Shown here: positions 58,606 through 64,000 of the stretch, one piece after another | How the letters are laid out: each line of letters begins with the position of its first letter | Numbering within the stretch: the first letter of the stretch is position 1 | NCBI GenBank assembly: GCA_019636615.1 | Contig: JAHBXF010000002.1 | Coordinates: 1,428,001 to 1,492,000 of the forward strand | Direction of reading: 5' to 3' | Length of the DNA stretch: 64,000 bases | DNA from: Phycisphaeraceae bacterium | GTDB lineage: Bacteria > Planctomycetota > Phycisphaerae > Phycisphaerales > UBA1924 | The notes under the pieces: model-generated | What the model was told of the DNA's origin: nothing | Seen by the model: only the letters and a program-made list of their open reading frames with translations | Database searches by the model: none | Program-made: the position numbers and the translations under genes

Positions 58606-59516
58606 CGTGCGGCCTCCTGTGGCGGGGCGCTCGCCTTGGGATTGGGCTCGTACCACCCGTCGGTGCGGATAGGCTTGCCGCACTCGGAAGCGGCTGCCTT
58701 CACCGCGTCCTCAAAGGCCATCTTCTCGAAGACCTCCAGGGCGCTTCCGGGCGAGCAATTGACCACCCGGAAGCGGTGCTTCTCGAAGTGGGGCTTGAGC
58801 GCCTCGAACCGGCGCGACAGCGAGTCATACAGCACGTTGTTGTGCCGGATCGCGTTGGCCGCGCGGTGCTCGTCGAAGGCGTACTTGCGCTCCGCGTCCA
58901 TCTTGAAGTCGCAGCCGAGCAGATACACCGTCGAGAAGCCGAGGTAGTGCAGCAGCCGAAGGGCGACGAGCATGACCGAGCGCTTGCCGGTGATGCCCAG
59001 CGAGTCGGGGTTCTTCGCGTCGTTGCCCCATGAGATCGTGTCCCCGGTGAGGAATCGCTCGTGGTCGAAGTGGTCGCTGCGGCGGAAGAACAGCACGCCG
59101 GGCATCTGGTGGACCTTGAAGGCGCTGTTGCGGAGCGTGCCGTCGGGGGTCATCACCTTCAGCCGCTTGTCCCACATGCAGGTCGGCACGAACTTCAGGA
59201 TGCCCGGGTCCTTCCAGCCCACATCGATGAAGCGCCCGGGGTCATCAACGCAGGTCCAGAGCGTCGGACGCCGCACGGACCATGCGTTGTTGACGGCCAT
59301 CGTGACGATGCCGCGGGCGTCGAGCAGCGACAGATCGATCTGCTTGAGCGAGGGCCCGGAGAGCATCAGGAACGCGGACCGGCCTCGGTAGAACCCGCTC
59401 AGGGACACCGACTCGAACGTCGGCGGGGCGGTGTAGAGGCGCAGGCCATCCCGGGCGGGCTTGCGCGCCTTGAGCCCAGCCTGCAATGCCGCGATGTCAG
59501 ACTGGTTCTCACGCAC
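58602..59516 (-). CDS. DUF115/MptE-like glycosyltransferase-type protein, prophage B
   Basis: 304 residues from GTG 59516, overlapping the methyltransferase stop exactly as its prophage A homologue does. Key blocks are conserved: LMLSGPSL, GIVTMAVNNAW, TCVDDPGRFIDVGWKDPGI and YLLGCDFKMDAERKYAFDEH. Same operon place, just before the Hint gene. The strict co-occurrence supports a functional link to the Hint protein. Confidence 0.6.
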   Translation of the reverse strand: MRENQSDIAALQAGLKARKPARDGLRLYTAPPTFESVSLSGFYRGRSAFLMLSGPSLKQIDLSLLDARGIVTMAVNNAWSVRRPTLWTCVDDPGRFIDVGWKDPGILKFVPTCMWDKRLKVMTPDGTLRNSAFKVHQMPGVLFFRRSDHFDHERFLTGDTISWGNDAKNPDSLGITGKRSVMLVALRLLHYLGFSTVYLLGCDFKMDAERKYAFDEHRAANAIRHNNVLYDSLSRRFEALKPHFEKHRFRVVNCSPGSALEVFEKMAFEDAVKAAASECGKPIRTDGWYEPNPKASAPPQEAAR

Positions 59517-60099
59517 CGCAACACCCCCCATCACTCTTGAACCGCCCGACGATGTAGCGGGACCCCGCCTGGGGCCTGCCAGCGACGCCGACGCGGGCGA
59601 TGCGCTCCAGCCACCAGTCCAGCGGCCGCACCGTCGGGTGGAGACCCTCTCCGGCGACGGTGGTCGTGCTCGGCCGCGTGCAGATCGAGAAGATGAACCG
59701 CCCGCGCGGCACCCCGACGCGGCGCATCTCCGCGAGCGTCAGATCCACGTCCTCGGGCAGGAGGTGCTCGATGGCGTCGAAGCTCGTCACGACATCGGCG
59801 ATGCCCGCCTGCAGTGCCGTCGCGTGCATCGGGCGCACGAGATCCGCCTCGGGGAACGCGAAGTCGACGCCCAGTCCGTCGATGCCAAGACGACGCAGCT
59901 CGCGCACAAGGTCGTTGCGGCCGCAGCCGAAGTCCACCACGAACCTCGGCTTGCACTCCTGGATGAGCGGGATCGCCGCCCGGCCGTGGTTGGACGAGCC
60001 GTACGTTGAGCCGGGCTTGTTCGCCAGTGCCAGGTACTTGGCCCGCTCCTTGGCACGCTTGGCCTCGAGCGGCGTTGGGGTGGTCGGAGTGGTTGTCAT
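59509..60099 (-). CDS. Class I SAM-dependent methyltransferase, prophage B
   Basis: 196 residues from ATG 60099, behind GGAGG and overlapping the previous stop as ATGA. VVDFGCGRND near 54-63, GLGVDFAFPEADLV and ADVVTSFDAIEHLLPEDVD align with the prophage A enzyme. The C-terminal GEGLHPTVRPLDWWLERI block is kept in both and may shape the substrate site. Confidence 0.75.
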   Translation of the reverse strand: MTTTPTTPTPLEAKRAKERAKYLALANKPGSTYGSSNHGRAAIPLIQECKPRFVVDFGCGRNDLVRELRRLGIDGLGVDFAFPEADLVRPMHATALQAGIADVVTSFDAIEHLLPEDVDLTLAEMRRVGVPRGRFIFSICTRPSTTTVAGEGLHPTVRPLDWWLERIARVGVAGRPQAGSRYIVGRFKSDGGCCGA

Positions 60100-61136
60100 T
60101 CGGCACCTCCGATATAGAGGTTGAACTTGCGGTCCTCGTCGGCGGGGTCGGCGATCTCGATGAGGCTCATGGCCTCGAAGACCCACACCGGCTTGCCTCG
60201 GCTGTTGCGCTCACAGGTCATGTGCACGCACACGCCTTCGGGGATCGGCACGAGCTTGGGCTTGAGCGACCGCGCGGGCGGGCACTTGGGGAGCACGCCG
60301 GGGAGCTCGCACACCGGCCCCAACCCGAGCAGGCCGCCGAACCCGGAGCCGGGCTCGGAGTCGTTCATGTGGTGCGCCTCGAAGCGGTTGATCGCCAGGC
60401 GCGTGGGGTCCTCACCGCCGCTGGGGGCCTGCGAGGTCAGGCCGTTCTCCACCGGCACGTAGCGCAGGTAGTCCGGGCTTCCCGGGTTACCGTCGATCTG
60501 CGCCTCGACCCACGGGTAGCGCCACCGGTTGCGCTCGGTGGGGATCGGCTGGGCCGCGCCGAGGATCGCGGTGATGCGTCCGGGAGACGGGCGGCCGAGC
60601 TCGATCACGGCCCACTTCTCGCCGGTGCCATCTTCCTTCCACAGGATCGGGATGCCGCCCATGGGCGTGCTCGCCAGAACCGTCTCGTCGGCGGCGAGCT
60701 CGCAGGTGGTGTCGGTCTCGTTGGTGACGTAGACCCGCGCGGTCGTCACGCCGGTGAGCACGCAGGGACCGAGTGCATTGGGCTTGATCGGCTGGATCGC
60801 CACCGCGAGGGCGAGCGTGTCGGACTCTTCAGTGGCGACGTCGCCCGTCAGGGGCGTTCGGCTGTGGAAGGTCCGCTCCTGATCGTCCTCACCGGGCTCG
60901 ACAAGCACGCCGGTGATCGCCAGCGCGTGGTGCGGCTCGATTAGTTCGTTCGAGTCGTTGCGGACCAGCACCACGCCGATGCCACGCTGCGCGGATTCGA
61001 CGAGAGGACCGGCGATGGCTTGGCCGCGACCCTGACGCGTGCGCAGATCGACCGCCGCATCGACGAACGTGTTGTACGCGCCCGCGGGGATGCGGAGCGG
61101 CTGGCCGGAGCGGACTTTGCGGAGGTCGTCGGGCAT
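60096..61136 (-). CDS. Phage structural protein of unknown function, prophage B
   Basis: 346 residues from ATG 61136. Homologue of the 3537-4571 protein (PDDLRKVRSGQPLRIPAGAY; WKEDGTGEKWAVIELGRP). The N-terminal and central blocks are the best kept; the C-terminal half differs more. Probable distal tail component, from position. Confidence 0.6.
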   Translation of the reverse strand: MPDDLRKVRSGQPLRIPAGAYNTFVDAAVDLRTRQGRGQAIAGPLVESAQRGIGVVLVRNDSNELIEPHHALAITGVLVEPGEDDQERTFHSRTPLTGDVATEESDTLALAVAIQPIKPNALGPCVLTGVTTARVYVTNETDTTCELAADETVLASTPMGGIPILWKEDGTGEKWAVIELGRPSPGRITAILGAAQPIPTERNRWRYPWVEAQIDGNPGSPDYLRYVPVENGLTSQAPSGGEDPTRLAINRFEAHHMNDSEPGSGFGGLLGLGPVCELPGVLPKCPPARSLKPKLVPIPEGVCVHMTCERNSRGKPVWVFEAMSLIEIADPADEDRKFNLYIGGAE

Positions 61137-61147
61137 GGTGAGGGGGG

Positions 61148-61966
61148 CTAGATTCCGAGTGCTCCGAAGTTGGCCTGGTCGTACACGCGCTCAACGTACG
61201 CGGCGATGGGCTTCTTGATGATCGCGCCGGAGCCAGAGTCCTCCGCGTCGGCGTAGCGGACCCACAGGTACTCCCACCCCTTCTTGTTGATCCCGGTCAC
61301 GGGGCCGACGGTCAGGTTGGTCTGGTTGGGGCTCGCGGCGAACCGGAACGTGATCTCCCAGTCGTCATCCGGGCCGTCGCCGCGTTTGGAGCCTGTCGCG
61401 CCGAGGAAGAGCACCTCGCCGGCCGCGAACCCGCGGAACGAGCCGGCGTTGGTCTTGCCCGTGCACGAGAAGATCGCGCCCTTGTACGACGCGGTCACCT
61501 GCGCGTCCGTGAAGTAGTGCGTCTCGGAGAACTGGTAGACGGGGACGGTGATGTCGACGCCTTCGACACCGTCGGCGGTCACGCCGATCGCGCCGCCGAA
61601 GTCGGGCGCGGTCGTGCCGGGCGCGGGGCGGCGCTGCACGGTCTGCAGGCTCTGGGTGATGTGCTGCGTACCGCCGCCGGTCTCGAAGGTGAACGAGGAC
61701 TCGCTCGGGGTGCTCGTGCCGGTGGAAGCGTTCTGGCTGTAGCGGACGGTGACGTCCCACAGCTGCGGGCCGATGGGCTCGATCTGGATGGTCTGCCGCG
61801 GGAGTGTGTCGTAGGTCGCCGGGGAGGCCGCCTGCGCCGCGGTGCGGGCCGCGAGGTCGTCGGCCGTGCCGCGCACGATGTATCCGAGCTCCGCAGACGA
61901 CTGCGAGGCTTGGTTCGCCTTGGTGGAGCGGCGGCTCTCGAACTTCTCAAACACCTCGACCGGCAC
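61148..61966 (-). CDS. Phage tail-associated protein after the tape measure, prophage B
   Basis: 272 residues from GTG 61966, with AAGGAG upstream. Homologue of 4596-5420: VEVFEKFESRR start, GGGTQHITQSLQTVQR centre, GINKKGWEYLWVRYAD end. Beta-rich, no known domain. Confidence 0.65.
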   Translation of the reverse strand: MPVEVFEKFESRRSTKANQASQSSAELGYIVRGTADDLAARTAAQAASPATYDTLPRQTIQIEPIGPQLWDVTVRYSQNASTGTSTPSESSFTFETGGGTQHITQSLQTVQRRPAPGTTAPDFGGAIGVTADGVEGVDITVPVYQFSETHYFTDAQVTASYKGAIFSCTGKTNAGSFRGFAAGEVLFLGATGSKRGDGPDDDWEITFRFAASPNQTNLTVGPVTGINKKGWEYLWVRYADAEDSGSGAIIKKPIAAYVERVYDQANFGALGI

Positions 61967-61996
61967 GAGCGATGAACTCCTTCCTGTGGGATGGGG

Positions 61997-63991
61997 TCAG
62001 GCGAACCGCAGACCGTTGTCGACGCTGGCGTCCAGCAGACGCTTGGTGTTGCGAGCGGTCTGCTCGGTGGCGCTGGCGGTGCGCTCGGCGGCGTCGCCGC
62101 CCGTGCCCAGACCGGAGACGGCCGCCGCACTGAACGTCCCTGTGACGCTGATGCCCTTGCCGATGGCCGCACCGAGGCCCGACAGGCGATCCTCGAAGTC
62201 GGCCAGCAGATCCCGCTGTGGCCGACCTGGCCCTTTCTCCGCGTCGGCGGCCTCGCGCTTCTTGCGAGCCTCCTCGATCGCGGCCGCGAGCTTCTGCTTC
62301 GCGGCGTCGAGCGCCGACTGTGACTCGGCGAGCCCGGCCTCGGTGTCCTTGCGCAGCGCTTCCTGAGCGTTCTCGAAGTCCTGGCCGATCGCGGCCAGCG
62401 TCGCCTCGTGCATCGCCGCCGCATCGCGGCGCTGCTGCTCCCGCTGATTCTCGCGGGCGGTCACGGACTGCTGCGCGGCGTTCTCCAGCTCGACCAGTCG
62501 GGACTCGAGCTGCTGGTCCACCGCCTTCTTGGCGGCTTCAACATCGAGCCCGTCATCGAACAGCCCCTGGATCTCCAGCATCCGCTTGGCGACCCACGAC
62601 GACGCCTCCTCCCAGATCATCTGGAAGCCGGTGGCGAAGTTGGTCCATGTCTTTGACAGGAAGGCGGTCGTCTCGATCCACGCGACCTCGAGTGCGTGGA
62701 ACATGATCTCCGCGGCGGCGAGCGCCCCGTACCACATCGAGTAGGCCGTGGAGACGAAGAACTCCTTCGCGCCCAGCCACGCCTTGTTGAGCGCCGCGAC
62801 GCCCTGCTGCCAGATGACCTTGAGCGACAGCCACAGGATCTCAGCTGCGAGTGCGATGTCGCCGGCGGCGAGGGCGTCGGAGATGCCGCCCACCACCTTG
62901 CCGACCCAGTCACGCAGCTCGATGAACTTCTGCGCGAGCCACGACAGCGCCTCGCCACCAGCGCCGGTGACGACCAGCAGTGTGCCGCCGAGCGCCACGA
63001 TCGCGGCGATGGTCAGACCAACCGGCGTGAGGATCGCCCCGATTGCGGCCCCGATCAGACTGAACGCCGTCCCGATCCCGCCGATGACGGCGGCCACGAT
63101 GCCGAGCGCCGCGCCGATGCCCGAGATGATGTAGCCCAGGCCGACGATCGCGATCCCCGCGACGGCGACCGCCGCCGCAACCTTGAGCGCCCAGACCACC
63201 GTTTCCTTGTTTGCCTTCACCCACGCCGTAGCGCTCACGACGATCCGCGTGATCCGCTCGGTCAGGTCCTTGATGGTGGGTGCCAGTGCCCCACCAATGG
63301 TGAAGACGCCCTGCTTGAGCACCTTCCAGAGCGTGCCCAGCGCGTCGTTGAGTTCGGCGGCATCTCGGGCGGTCTCCGTGCTCACCGTCAGCCCGAGTTT
63401 GCGGGCCTGCTCCTGCATCTCGTTGATCCCGGCGGCTCCATCGGCCATGAGCGGCAGGAGCTTGGTCCCGGCTTTACCGAAGAGCTCCATCGCCATCGCG
63501 GCTCGTAGCGCCGGGTCTTGGATCTGTGAGATCCGATCGGCCAGGAGTTTGAACTGCTCGTCGGGGGAGAGCTTGGCGAGGTCTTGCACCGTCAGGCCGA
63601 GCCGACCGAGGGCTTCATTCGCCCCTTTAGAACCCTGCGACGCCTCCGTCAGCGTCTTCTGCATGACGCGCAGACCGTTCTCCAGAGTCTCCATGTCTGT
63701 CCCGGAGAGGTCGGCGGCGTAACCGAGCTCCGACAGGGCCTCAACGCTCACGCCCGTGCGAGCACTCATCTTGTCGAGCGCATCGCCGGAGTCACTGAAC
63801 GCCTTCGCGGTTCCGAGCAGCGCCGTGATCGCGGCGACACCGATGCCCGCCATCTTCGTGCCGATGGACCGCAGCCCCGCACCGAAGGCTTCGAGCTTCT
63901 TCTGGGCCGCCTTCAGCCCGGCCGACAGCTTGTCGCTGACGCCCAGCTCAATGAAGGCTCGCCCGGCTCGGATGCCCCGCGTATCGGCCAC
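61997..63991 (-). CDS. Phage tail tape measure protein, prophage B
   Basis: 664 residues from GTG 63991, the codon matching the prophage A start; TTG 63997 is possible. ELGVSDKLSAGLKAAQKKLE and TGVSVEALSELGYAADLSG start, hydrophobic segments around residues 265-350 and a coiled-coil C-terminal half match prophage A throughout. Nearly equal length implies the same tail length for both phages. The upstream gene's stop lies at the window edge (63998-64000). Confidence 0.88.
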   Translation of the reverse strand: MADTRGIRAGRAFIELGVSDKLSAGLKAAQKKLEAFGAGLRSIGTKMAGIGVAAITALLGTAKAFSDSGDALDKMSARTGVSVEALSELGYAADLSGTDMETLENGLRVMQKTLTEASQGSKGANEALGRLGLTVQDLAKLSPDEQFKLLADRISQIQDPALRAAMAMELFGKAGTKLLPLMADGAAGINEMQEQARKLGLTVSTETARDAAELNDALGTLWKVLKQGVFTIGGALAPTIKDLTERITRIVVSATAWVKANKETVVWALKVAAAVAVAGIAIVGLGYIISGIGAALGIVAAVIGGIGTAFSLIGAAIGAILTPVGLTIAAIVALGGTLLVVTGAGGEALSWLAQKFIELRDWVGKVVGGISDALAAGDIALAAEILWLSLKVIWQQGVAALNKAWLGAKEFFVSTAYSMWYGALAAAEIMFHALEVAWIETTAFLSKTWTNFATGFQMIWEEASSWVAKRMLEIQGLFDDGLDVEAAKKAVDQQLESRLVELENAAQQSVTARENQREQQRRDAAAMHEATLAAIGQDFENAQEALRKDTEAGLAESQSALDAAKQKLAAAIEEARKKREAADAEKGPGRPQRDLLADFEDRLSGLGAAIGKGISVTGTFSAAAVSGLGTGGDAAERTASATEQTARNTKRLLDASVDNGLRFA

Positions 63992-64000
63992 GTTCAATCA

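Overview
The window is GC-rich, densely coded DNA from a diderm bacterium. RND efflux parts, lipoproteins and clear Shine-Dalgarno starts support this. A planctomycete-like (for example Phycisphaerae) host is my guess from the style of the phage genes; no rRNA, tRNA or housekeeping marker is present to prove it. No tRNA gene, CRISPR array or IS transposase was seen.

Four blocks are visible. (1) Positions 1-722: the start of a minus-strand gene that leaves the window on the left, possibly a BrxA-like phage-defence protein. (2) Positions 809 to about 36150: a nearly complete siphovirus-like prophage (A), mostly on the minus strand. From right to left it has a serine recombinase operon, a repressor switch with divergent promoters, an early replication operon (sigma-like factor, ATPase, DUF669, RusA, helicase, primase-polymerase), a ParB-methyltransferase, packaging and head genes (TerS, TerL, portal, protease-capsid fusion, decoration), tail genes up to a tape measure, and a terminal cassette of methyltransferase, glycosyltransferase-like protein and Ser/Gly-rich Hint protein. 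Between early and late genes sits a plus-strand cargo island (18782-23224) with small unknown genes, a HARE-HTH protein, an AbrB-Doc toxin-antitoxin pair and a PD-(D/E)XK-like nuclease. The nuclease lies between two 506-bp copies of the methyltransferase 3' end.

(3) Positions 36306-55791, plus strand: a transglutaminase-like orphan, then a divalent-metal resistance region. This has a Cys/His-rich leader protein, CzcC/CzcB/CzcA-type RND efflux, three secreted proteins of which two carry His-Asp clusters, and a Zn/Cd-type P1B ATPase. It is followed by a second Cys-rich leader protein, a MacA/LolCDE-like ABC exporter with two permeases, and a secreted protein made of two repeated domains. No metal-responsive regulator gene was recognised. 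(4) Positions 55785-63991: the left end of a second, related but clearly diverged prophage (B) in the same orientation, leaving the window on the right.

The most unusual feature is the terminal cassette that ends both prophages. A low-complexity Ser/Gly-rich protein carries a complete Hint (intein-like) domain with Cys1, a TPEH block and a terminal His-Asn, but Asp in place of the splicing nucleophile. It is encoded in a tightly overlapping operon with a SAM methyltransferase, a DUF115/MptE-like glycosyltransferase and, in prophage B, two further DXD glycosyltransferases. I infer a self-processing virion surface protein whose Ser/Thr-rich arms are decorated by co-encoded enzymes. This is a hypothesis, not a demonstrated system.
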